Source: Sequoia sempervirens
Taxonomy: Eukaryota; Streptophyta; Pinopsida; Cupressales; Cupressaceae
DNA: 64,000 nucleotides
Direction: 5' to 3'
Assembly: GCA_007258455.2 (NCBI GenBank)
Contig: VDFB02000003.1
Coordinates: 41,047,986-41,111,985, forward strand
The translations under genes and the position numbers were made by a program. Within the stretch, counting starts at the first letter, position 1. Each line of letters begins with the position of its first letter. Below are positions 21,501-29,607 of the stretch, piece by piece. The notes under the pieces are model-generated. The model worked only from the letters and a program-made list of their open reading frames with translations, ran no database searches and was not told the origin of the DNA.

Positions 21501-22127
21501 GATGGACTTCAGATAGAACATGAACGCCAAATCTGGGGTCGGGCGGATGGTCACAGGAATCCTCCGCCAACTTGAGTGAAATCGGGCATTGAAGTCCGTC
21601 AGAGCCTCCTGGGGTGCTCGTTTGATGACGGATAACTGATAATATAGCGAAGAACGATCTCCGTCATTTGAAAACCTTTCATAGAATGGATCTCCGAGGT
21701 CATCCCAAGTGCGAATGGTATTAGGAGTCAGTGTTCGGTACCACTCCAGGGCTTTGCCTTTGAAGGACGCAGCAAGGAGCCTCAGGGCTACATTCTGCGC
21801 TGTGATACCATGTACTAGGCATACATCCGCTACATCCTGCAAGTGCTCTGCTGGCGTTTTTGTGTTATCTCCGGCGAATTTGGGAAGAGCTTTCAGGGCC
21901 GAAACCGGAATGGCACCCCAAACAGCAGGTGCTACCGGAGCTACCAGGGGACTCCCAGCATCCCATGCTACATAATTTCTGTTCGCGGCCGGCAACATGG
22001 TGAGAGGAAAGGGTGGTGGGAATGGAACGGTTACTAACTGATTTGCGGCCTGGACTGTCCCGAACGGAGGGACTAGTAAACCTGGGTTATTTGCAGTTTG
22101 GGATCTAGTTACAGGCCGATGGCTCAT
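18555..22127 (-). CDS. Tat-like gag-protease-archaeal RNase H-RT (N-terminal part of polyprotein)
   Basis: This 1190-codon frame starts at ATG 22127, 34 nt past the primer site. Residues about 85-245 form the retrotransposon gag domain. A zinc knuckle of spacing CX2CX3HX4C lies at 390-402. The protease has its active-site DSGA at 642-645. Residues about 842-968 form an RNase H of the archaeal/plant type with Asp849, Glu887, Asp911 and Asp961 all in place. The RT begins near 1105 and the frame ends after IRLCVDF, where a TGA stands in place of the Arg codon expected in the RT motif VDFRDLNKA. The product would assemble particles, process the polyprotein and degrade RNA:DNA hybrids. The stop is inferred to be a nonsense mutation because the RT continues in the same frame. 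Confidence 0.88.
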   Translation of the reverse strand: MSHRPVTRSQTANNPGLLVPPFGTVQAANQLVTVPFPPPFPLTMLPAANRNYVAWDAGSPLVAPVAPAVWGAIPVSALKALPKFAGDNTKTPAEHLQDVADVCLVHGITAQNVALRLLAASFKGKALEWYRTLTPNTIRTWDDLGDPFYERFSNDGDRSSLYYQLSVIKRAPQEALTDFNARFHSSWRRIPVTIRPTPDLAFMFYLKSINPDISMMIKSLGGATLPDAYATAIKAENHLIDCGKLPPRPVMPIFPEISNVAQEVASTSAPATPQSAYSYTAAPENLASTSSSPKNEMGDLKEMLRTMANDITTLKRNQAMPPRPAYQNYQGGRPTYQQNQYQNAHRTNPPTAAMNQIVPVPTPLAGASPSSSRELTAGQNNLIDDINPWCFPCNDAHMPRNCPRGNLQQRIAEQHSQGIATENEEYRYAPAMQNAVLTAQIQGMSLEQESDIVPDHALFSWMEDEEMVFANDTSTAETPRVKSDYNTRSKRRFTGEAVVSLSDNPQCKDVSDQIPGGPTESLSPQRRKEIIITKAKEQKSPSSSPLNVVEQLKKSPANMSLWDILAIPEQKTILQKALQQQMDPTLTEPLASTEAVYQMPPTKVFANKAMESHAEGGGRPKPQPFFLTLIIGEKLLHNAMIDSGASTTVMPKLIAEALGLSYEPMKKGVMQLDGNKVDTVGVIKALPLTLFACPSITVPQDTVIIDVPPMFGLCLSREFTSKVGGYLSLDWSHLILRTKHGAKMKIESEALHSEHVANEALINFEAAHTSITKQDMYNVELLEEEKVNGDRSDSEDALLSEHINNDPFGNYHATGLGTYVIYDEDQVLPKVVKEPDDDQASELWTLYFDGARSKVGAGAGICLISPQNEKLLRAFRFQFACSNNEAEYEGLVQGLSLAERMGIKQLIVFGDSELVVNQVRGVSAAKNIRMRSYRHRIWDLIESFEAFNILTIPRVQNGDADRMAVIGAQFDPVSDLLRNKYSVRVLVRPAIPDNDQSWQVFESDEHIASFIQHSGEFADQLQPKIAEAYEGQIMQLKSNKLPKGLVTLKKKFDCSDARNDKWKFVAEKGDYENLRVSDDRNLRVGKDVSQQDRERLINFCEKYGVVAWSYDDLEGYDPGIIQHTIELTEGAKPIRQKQRPVNPKVEALMAQELTKLIESRIVFPIKHSTWVSNLVPVRKKNGDIRLCVDF

Positions 22128-22160
22128 ACACCCTTTTAGAAGACGATTTCATTAGTTTGG

Positions 22161-22178
22161 GTCCCACCGGGCGTGCCA
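22161..22178 (-). other. Primer-binding site of the Tat-like element
   Basis: On the minus strand the sequence TGGCACGCCCGGTGGGAC starts 15 nt after the 5' LTR end and 34 nt before the gag start codon. It begins with TGG, complementary to the universal CCA end of tRNA. It is not the initiator-Met type; I do not name the tRNA. Confidence 0.65.
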
Positions 22179-22774
22179 GAAAAAAGGACAAACTGTTGAC
22201 GCCAAAATTTGACGAGGTAACAGTGCCTTTATGGGAAACTCAGTTCAAGGGGGACCCCTTTGCGCCAAACTGAGTGACCTCCGGATTTTAAAGAAGCCGG
22301 CTTCTTCTATATAATGGTTTTGGAAAGGGAAAAGGAAGCAGATATAATAAACAAACACTAATCTAAGGCGATGCGCCAAAGCTTTCTGATAGGCACGATA
22401 AATCATAGACTCAAGGGCCTGAATGTTATTGATATGTTCCAAAACACCGGAAGTTCAAAGCAATAGCATAAACAGTTCATTCAATTGACATAAAACAGTA
22501 TCGCATACATTCTTACTGCTAAGAAGAGTCATTAAGACATGATTTAGACCAGCAAGTTTGCATTCAATATATAGAAGTCTCCTCAAATGAAATGCTTAAG
22601 ACAATAAAAAGCACAGTTCACAGTTTAATCAAGACATAAAAAGCAGAAAGGCCGAACAATAGGCACAGTCTGAAAGTATCTTGCAAATAAACATGCAAAA
22701 GAGGCCTGGCGTCTCTTGCTAAAACCAGTATTCTTCCTGTAAAATCTTGGACCCTTGTCCCTCAACAGAGGGAG

Positions 22775-22782
22775 TATATATA
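22775..22782 (-). promoter_or_regulatory. LTR TATA box
   Basis: TATATATA lies in the middle of the LTR and is followed on the minus strand by ACTCCC. It would start a transcript near 22745 that runs leftward through gag-pol. The motif is self-complementary, so its direction is inferred from the orientation of the element. The same motif is in the 3' LTR at 9036-9043. Confidence 0.55.
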
Positions 22783-23072
22783 GCCGGAGAGCAAAATCCC
22801 ACCGCCTGGAGAGTTGTAACAGAAAGATTCCACAATCTCCCGTAATGATGCCCGAATAAGAATATTCCCAATGCCGTTATGAGAGCAGCCAATCTGGGTA
22901 CAGCATCCACTTGGTCAGTTACAGGCGTGCCCTTTGAAATGATGGCAGTGGTCCCAACCAGGCTTCGAAACGACGAGTGTCGTCCACCGCCTTAGAGAAC
23001 CATGGCGAGCAGCAGTCAATGACACCATCCCGCTCGGCCATCTCACAGCTTGCTTTGATAATCGATGTAAGG

Positions 23073-23284
23073 CACGTGGCAGCAAACCGCGGACCGAATG
23101 AAAACTCCTCCTCCATCGACCGGGGGCTTGCGGAGAAGTGACACGTGTTCAGGGGACGGAGGCTACTTTGAAAACGGGGAAAGGCCGCATGAACCGGGTG
23201 GCGAAAGACGCGTGGCCGCGTTTCGCAACCCGTGGTGCTCTCGTCCCTGCTGTTGTTTTAAAAACAGCGAACCGCTGACACGTG
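23073..23284 (-). promoter_or_regulatory. G-box cluster in LTR U3
   Basis: CACGTG occurs at 23073-23078, 23142-23147 and 23279-23284, with a mutated fourth site (CACATG) near 23470 that is intact in the other LTR at 9731. CACGTG is the core G-box bound by plant bZIP and bHLH factors. The sites lie about 290-500 bp upstream of the LTR TATA box on the element's strand. Confidence 0.5.
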
Positions 23285-23669
23285 AGCGAGGGTGGGCCCC
23301 GCCAGGAAATAAAGAAGGCCAATAGAAATCCTTCGCAGCCCGCCGCAGCATACTCTACTCTTGCTAGGGAAAGATTGCGATACACCGCCACGTACAAAGA
23401 GGTGGGCCCCGTTTCGCAACCCGTAGGAAACATAAAGCAATCATAAAATGAAGAACCCCGCAGGCGAGACACATGGGCGCCTAGCACAGCCTTTCAGGAG
23501 CCGAACGGGGAGCCGCTTGCCGAAGTTGCGAAGCAAGGAATGCACAACGGGGGAGATCAAAACCTGCCGGGAAGCCGAAAAAGACACGAAGACGCGCAGG
23601 CCAGCGCACGAATATATGCAAAAAAGGGAACCCGAAGGGAGCTGCTTGGAATATTATTTCAACAGCTAC

Positions 23670-24707
23670 AAATTAAAAATTATGCTTGGGAGCCAAAGTC
23701 CCATGCCAATGTAAATTGATTTTTATTCATTTGTAACTCCCAAGAATTTGAATTTGTTTGACATTAGTGCTGGAATCTTCTGGGTGCGAGTGTTAGAGGT
23801 AGTGGAGGTACAAGAATGAGATAATGGTTGTCAATTTAGGAAAATATTGGGAAATTTTTTAGGAAAGAATAATTAAGGGGTTGAATGCATGAATCCTATG
23901 CCCAGAATGGAGAAGGCAGAGGTTTGAATGACATTCTAGGTAGAAGAGGATTTCCTAGGGTCATAACTGTGAGACTCAATCTTAGTAAAACAACTATAAC
24001 TTTCTCATACAATAACAAAATCAATAATTTCAAAATGATCCAGAAAGTTGGGAATGAGGCGTGCTAAACCCAGAAACTGTTTGAGGTGATTCAAAAAAAA
24101 TGAGGGAGTATTGGCAAAAAAAATGTGACAGATTTTAGACGCTGAGATGAAAAGAAGAAGACAGTATTGAGTTCAAGAGAAATGTGCAGAGATTTTGGAG
24201 GAAAGGTATGAAGAGTTTTTGGGCAGTGAAAGGAAGCTACAGGAAGAGCCTATTGAGAAGATTTGACTCCTTGATGGATTGAGAAAATTTTGTAATTGTT
24301 TCTATGAAAATGAAAGAAGATTTAGCTTTGAATTAATGATTTCTCTCTATTGGTCTTCATGATTGTATGAGTTTGTGTATGGAATGATTGTTATTTGTTG
24401 CAATAGAGATATATTGCATTGTGTTTTGTGAGCAGCAATATTCCCATTTCATCAAAATGTCTTTGAAATGATTGTATTATTTTTCCATGTATATCAAACA
24501 AAGGTCTTTGCATTTGATAAAAACCCTTTAACTAGAAAATAGAAAATAATCTAATAATTTAAAATATATATTTTTCAAAAAGTTTACTTTGAATTTTATG
24601 TTTGTGCCAAATCTCGCATCATGGTAATTTCAATTGAATATAAAATATGACCCAAATTAATATTTTTTTATCTAACAAAAGACTTAATATGTCGAATGAG
24701 TGCCACA
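23670..24707. other. Non-coding DNA between the Tat-like and Copia elements
   Basis: This is AT-rich sequence with no frame that matches a known domain. It should be the continuation of the DNA into which the Tat-like element inserted, but gag or pol sequence matching the fragment at 7524-8468 is not seen. Confidence 0.5.
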
Positions 24708-25186
24708 TGTTATTGTAAGTTTTTGTGTTCCTTATGTTAGAGAATATTTATTTTTCCTACACACATTATTAAGCTTTCTTATGTTATATTAGAATGCTTA
24801 GGATGAGGACATGTGGCATAATCCATCAATTACATGTGCCACTCACACCCACCTTTGGGTAGTTAAGTCTCACACCCTCTTTTGAATTTATTAGCCACCT
24901 CCCATAACCATTTGTTTGTCCTTACCTAAGTTGGTATAACTAGGTAATTTGGAATTTACCAAGTAGGTAAAACTCCCACCTATTATGGGAAGTTGGGAGT
25001 TATTACTCCTCTTGGAATTAGTTGTCTCTATTTTTGCTATATAAACAACCCTCACCTCTCCCATGACAAGTTCACTAGATCACTTATTCATAAGTGCCAA
25101 TTTAGTGCTAAGAGAGTGTTGAGTTTGTTCATCTCTAAATTCTAGTCTTGCTTTCCTTCAGTCATTTAATCCTAGGTGGCTTCACA
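24708..25186 (+). repeat. 5' LTR of the Copia-type element
   Basis: This 479-bp repeat starts TGTTATTGTAAG and ends GGCTTCACA. It matches 35040-35510 at most positions, with scattered differences mostly at the left end. A TATATAAACA lies near 25040. The level of divergence suggests an older insertion than the Tat-like element. Confidence 0.85.
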
Positions 25187-25199
25187 ACCAAATCCAACA

Positions 25200-25210
25200 T
25201 AGTATCAGAT
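25200..25210 (+). other. Primer-binding-site-like sequence of the Copia-type element
   Basis: TAGTATCAGAT resembles the initiator tRNA-Met primer site TGGTATCAGAG. It lies 13 nt after the LTR end, a little further than usual. Confidence 0.45.
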
Positions 25211-26759
25211 TTGGTTGTGAGTTGTGGGTTATCAATTTTTTCAATCCATTCTCAAAAGCAAAGTATATTCTTTTCTTGCATCCTATGATGACTTGGAGAA
25301 TTAGAAATGCTTGATAGAGATCTCAGTTTCTAGGGGGTTTTTTTTCTATTGTCTTTTATTGTAGATATTTTGGAGCTTCTTGGAGACATTCTAAGCTCAC
25401 CATTGGGTTCAAAGCAGCCAAAAAAATTGGACCAAGTTTTTATTTTGTCCAAATCCAACATCGGAAGCAAGATCTATGAAAGGTTGAAGAATATAGTTTT
25501 TTGTGAAGATTTGACGAGCACCTAAAAATCAAGGCACTTTGAGGCAAAATGGGTTGTACTATCACATCCAAAAAGCCCAAAAACCCCTATTTTCATATAT
25601 AGTTTGTCAATTTTGGACAAAGTTGAATTATGGGCAAAAAAAAATTGTAAGCGGGACCATATGGCCCCACCTATGCAACGTACAATACCAAAAAAAAAAA
25701 TATTATTACATTATCAAAAAAATTATTATTTTCAAAAACAAATTGTAGTTTTTTATTGTAAAAATAAAATAAAAGAAAATTAAATTTTGAAAATCAAAAA
25801 ACAATATCAAAACAATAAGGGACCTATGTAGGTCGTCCCCTATAGGGGTACCGCGAGCACCCATAGGGTCTCGTGCCCTTAAAGGGTAACGGTCCCTTGT
25901 GGGGCCGTGGAACCCTTTTTCAAAGAGGTCGTGTGGAATGGATTTGCCCCCCCACACACAATCCTTTAATATTTTATTAAAAAAATCATTAAGACAAAAA
26001 ACATATATGTAATAAAAACAAACTCCTATGCACCTTGGCCTCCATGCCACCTCCAAACTTGGAGGACCCACTACTTTTAGCAACCCTTTTTGGCAATGTT
26101 ACTTCTTTGGTGGAGATTTAAATTAGTAGGCAGTCTTCCAAACCTGGAAAACTTCTACATATATCTGGCAGTCTCTACAGTTGGCAAATTTGCTAAAATT
26201 GGAGTAGTATTGCCAAATTTGGTAGGAGTTGACTTTTGAATTTCTTGACCCCTCACCTTTGAAGTTTTTTGCATTTTGCACCCAATTTTTAGAAGGCAAT
26301 ATCTTTGTCATACGAAGATGTTTCTCAATACAATTATTTTTTATTTGGGGTAGAATCTTGCGACCTTTGCATTGGTGGAATCCATTTTTTCTCAAGTTAT
26401 CCTCTTTTTCTAGAAAATTAGTTTTCTCATCAAATCGGAAGTTCAGTTCTCATTTTTTGAACTTTAAATAGATGTAACTTTCACATATGACCTCGAATTG
26501 AGGTGATTCTTTCTTTGAAAGTGAATATTTTTCCGAGCACTACATATTGGTGTTATTTTGAAGTTCTCATTTAGAGATAGTTTTATACTTCCAATATTTG
26601 TTCCATTTTTTACAGTTGTAAAACTCTGGAAAAACAACTCCAGCATTGTAAATGCACTGATATATAAAGTGCCAAATCATATTTTGTTGGGGGGATTCTT
26701 GATTGAGTGGAAAGGGGGAGCTCTTGATGTGTTTTGCTTGTGCTCTTATTTTCCTACAC
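25211..26759 (+). other. Long leader of the Copia-type element, no gene
   Basis: About 1.55 kb separate the primer site from the gag ATG. It is AT-rich apart from a GC-rich, palindrome-bearing block near 25826-25960. No recognisable coding sequence was found; the frames present are short and AT-biased. The leader is unusually long for a Copia element and may contain another insertion. Confidence 0.5.
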
Positions 26760-28017
26760 ATGGATCATTCTAAGGTTCCTTTGTTAACACCTTATAATAA
26801 TGCAACATGGCATCAACATGCATGGAATTCCTTAATACAACTTGGGTATACTCTATATGTTGAATAGAAGGTAGTTGAACCTACAAATGATAAGGAAAAG
26901 ATAAAATGGATGCTTGGACATACAAAAGCTCTTGGATTTCTTTGTAGCTTTGTTTTCGTTGATCTTATGTTTCAAATTGAAGGATGTACAAACTCACATG
27001 ATGCTTGAGAAAAATCAAAATCTTTGTATAGTACAACAGATGAAGTCAAATGCTATCAAATTAACAATGAATTGATGAGCCTTGATCCAAAGAACTTTGA
27101 CAACAGCCAAGATTATATCACTAAGGTTAATGATTTGAGAGCACAATGTAAAGCATGTGGTATTGAGGAAAAGGACTTTTAGTTAATCTATAATGTATTG
27201 AATAAACTTGGTCTTGAATTTGTAGCTTTTGTTTCTAGCTTTCATACTCACATATTGATCATGGGATTTGCATATACTATGCCTTCATTTGCATCTTTTT
27301 TTGAGATTTTAATGCATGAACATCAAAAACTTCTTTCTATGGGTCTCATAAAGCCATCACAGACTCTAACTTTGTTGGCTAGTCAACCTAAGGGATAGAA
27401 AGAGTAAGGACAATCTAACAAGAAAAAAAAATCAAAGAAAAATCCACACACAAATCAAGCGATAGACAAATCCTCTTCAACGGAGGACTCATCTAAGAAG
27501 GAGAAGTCTACTTGTGCTTATTGCAAGAGGACTAGACATGAAGAACATTCTTTTTATAAGGAGATTGATGAACTAAAACATCTTCTTAAGAAGAACAACA
27601 TTGATCTACCTTCTAGAATGTCTGAGTCAACTTCTTCCTCTTCACATTCTAAATAGTTAGGATCTAGTAAGGATAAAGTTCATGCGGATTTTGCTTCTAA
27701 GCCAAAGAAAAATAAAGTTAAAGCTCTTGAATCAAGGAAATGACTTCTAGATTTTGGAGCTTCTCATCATACGACTTCTACATAGTCCATGTTCTATTCT
27801 TTTGAGCCTTGTGTTATGCCACTTATTATAATGGAAAACAATACTTACATGAATGAAAGTGGGAGGGGATTTGTTGATATTGGAGATGGTACCTTCAATG
27901 ATGTTTTGTATGTACCTCATTTGACGAATAATCTTATTTCCATCTATTAGATCACTCATGGTGGAGTAGTGAAAACTATGGAATTCACACTTGATTCAAT
28001 TATCATCAAAGACTTGG
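26760..28017 (+). pseudogene. Copia gag and protease start, decayed
   Basis: From ATG 26760 (MDHSKVPLLTPYNNATWHQH) the plus strand reads a Copia gag with in-frame stops. Blocks include DEVKCYQINNELMSL, the spacer LGLEFVAFVSSFHT, a Lys/Ser-rich linker and a damaged zinc knuckle CAYCKRTRHEEH near 27515 whose last Cys is lost. The protease is marked by LLDFGASHHTTS near 27745, where the usual DSG is DFG. The frame continues to NNLISIY near 27950, the start of the pre-integrase region, and is then cut by the LINE. Confidence 0.75.
27998..28017 (+). repeat. Left 20-bp target-site duplication of the LINE
   Basis: The 20 bases here are repeated exactly at 33950-33969 on the other side of the LINE. 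The Copia frame reads straight across the joined site (IIIKDL continuing to ES), which proves that the LINE landed inside the Copia element. Confidence 0.93.
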
Positions 28018-28332
28018 CACATTAGAAATCAAAGCCACGTAGCACGGGAAGGTCTCTGCGACTGCACGCGGCTGGCTGGGGCGGGAGTTTGGAGCGATCG
28101 CTGCTAGCTGGTGCAGGTGCCCTGCAGGCTGCAGGTTGTGGCCTATGTGTTTGCTTGGTGTTGTGGGCTGTTGCGTGGTGTGTAGGGGGTTGTGCCTGAG
28201 GGAGTTGGGTGGGGTTTTTTTTTGTTTGGCTGTGGTGGGTGTTGAGTGTGGGGGTATGGGGATCCCAAGAGTCTGGTGGTTGCAGGTGGGAAGTCGTCTC
28301 TGGGAAAGGTTGAGGGTGTGCATGCACAAGGC

Positions 28333-29607
28333 ATGGCTTCTTCTTTTGTGGGTGAGAGCTCTAAGCTCAAGAAAGTGAATGGGTGTCTACCAAGGAGTCT
28401 TGATCGTCCTGTTCTGGTTATCTCTCTAGAATCGGTGCATGATGACTTTTCTTATTGGACTCAACATGTTTTGATTTGTAAATTTTTGGGAATCCGTGTC
28501 TCCCTCTCAGCTTTGGAGTCTTGGATGCGTCGTACCTGACAGGTTGAGGGTGATTTTGATATTTTGGTAGCTAGGAATGGCTTTTTCTTGGTTGATTTTT
28601 CTTGCATTTCGGATCGGGATCGGGTTTTTGAGGGAGGCCCATATTTTTTCAATCAAGTGGGTTTATTCATGAAACCCTGGCATGGGGGTTTTAATGCTGC
28701 AGAGGATTTACCTTCTCGGGTTCCAGTGTGGGTTTTCCTACCATGGTTGCCCTTGGAATTCTGGAGAGAAGACATTTTGCAAAGAATTGTTGCCTTGCTG
28801 GGGAAGCCGGTTGCCATTGCTCAGACTACTCTGGTTAAGAAGGTATTTTCTTATGCTCGCATCTGTGTTGAAATTGACCTAAATAATCCTTTGCCAGATT
28901 CTTTGGAAATTTGTATTGGCTCGGCTTCATGGATTCAACAGATTGATTATGAGTCCCTCCCTTTTTGATGCCAATTTTGTTATGAATATGGACACCTTCA
29001 TCATCAATGCCCTCGGGTCTCCAGATTGGATGGAGCTCCTTCTCCTCCTCCTTCAGGGCCTTCGGTGGATAAGGGAGTTAAAATTAAGATGCCTGTGGCT
29101 GAAGGGGGGCATGATAAGGATGGTTTCACTCCTGTCAAGCCAAAAGCTAAGGGGAGAGGTCAAAAGCGGCCCTTTAAGGACAAACAAACTGATCAAGGGT
29201 TTAATCATTTTGAGGTCCTAGATAATTAGGTCTTGGAGTAGGGGATTCCTGCTGAGATGGTACCTGGGGCCATCAGTATGGATACAGGGCTGGAGCAAGC
29301 AATTGCTGTTGAGAACCCTTCTCTTCCTTCAGATAAGGAGAATTCTGGGCTTTTAGTTGTTGTTGCTGGCCCACAGAATGATATCATTTTAGCTGATTTA
29401 GCTAAGGAGGCTCTGTCCTCTGGTAAAGGTTGGGGGGTTTCTTATCTAGGGGTACTACAACGCCCTCTCAAGAAGGGACATTTTGAGCACTCCTCTAAAG
29501 TTGGTCGTAAAAAGGATGCAGATAAGATTAAATCTACTGGGGATTTGTTGGTTGAGTCTGGGTCTGTTAAGACCATTGGTACCCACTTTTCTCAACCTTC
29601 CTCATGA
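28333..29607 (+). pseudogene. LINE ORF1: DUF4283/zinc-knuckle nucleic-acid-binding protein
   Basis: One frame runs from ATG 28333 (MASSFVGESSKLKK) to the TGA at 29605, interrupted by stops at 28537, 28966, 29227 and 29239. The N-terminal part has the features of the DUF4283 domain of plant LINE ORF1 (GFFLVDFSCISDRDRVFEGG, then VWVFLPWLPLEFW). A zinc knuckle CQFCYEYGHLHHQC lies at about 28969-29010, just after one stop. A basic C-terminal tail (KPKAKGRGQKRPFKDK) follows. The product would coat LINE RNA. Its final stop overlaps the ORF2 start as ATGA. The stops fit C-to-T change of CGA, CAG or TGG codons. Confidence 0.82.

Larger units (their letters stand above)
8469..23664 (-). mobile_element. 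Tat-like Ty3/gypsy LTR retrotransposon, 15.2 kb, minus strand
   Basis: Two near-identical LTRs (8469-9925 and 22194-23664) bound an interior read on the minus strand: primer site, gag, protease, archaeal-type RNase H, RT, degenerate Ty3 RNase H and integrase (22127 to 16156), then accessory frames down to about 10025. One further gene lies on the opposite strand at 15103-15747. There is no chromodomain after the integrase and a second RNase H is present, both known features of the Tat branch of non-chromoviral plant Ty3/gypsy elements. Lesions in pol and the accessory frames show that this copy is dead, although the LTRs have diverged little. It sits inside an older gag fragment. Confidence 0.9.
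22194..23664 (-). repeat. 5' LTR of the Tat-like element
   Basis: This 1471-bp repeat begins TGTTGACGCC and ends ATTTCAACA, so the LTR ends form TGTTG...CAACA inverted repeats. On the element's own strand, U3 is the right-hand part, with CACGTG motifs and the TATA box, and R/U5 is the left-hand part adjoining the primer site. It is followed on the right by GCTAC, the mutated target duplication. Confidence 0.93.

Noticed and set aside
22919..23714. Open frames in the right LTR
   Set aside because: Same sequence as the left LTR; composition effect.
24703..24707. Target duplication for the Copia-type element
   Set aside because: CCACA on the left does not match ATAAA on the right.
28006..28370. 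Overlapping frames on both strands in the LINE 5' UTR, some Pro/His-rich
   Set aside because: Explained by the GC-rich LINE leader; they cross the insertion junction and have no domain.
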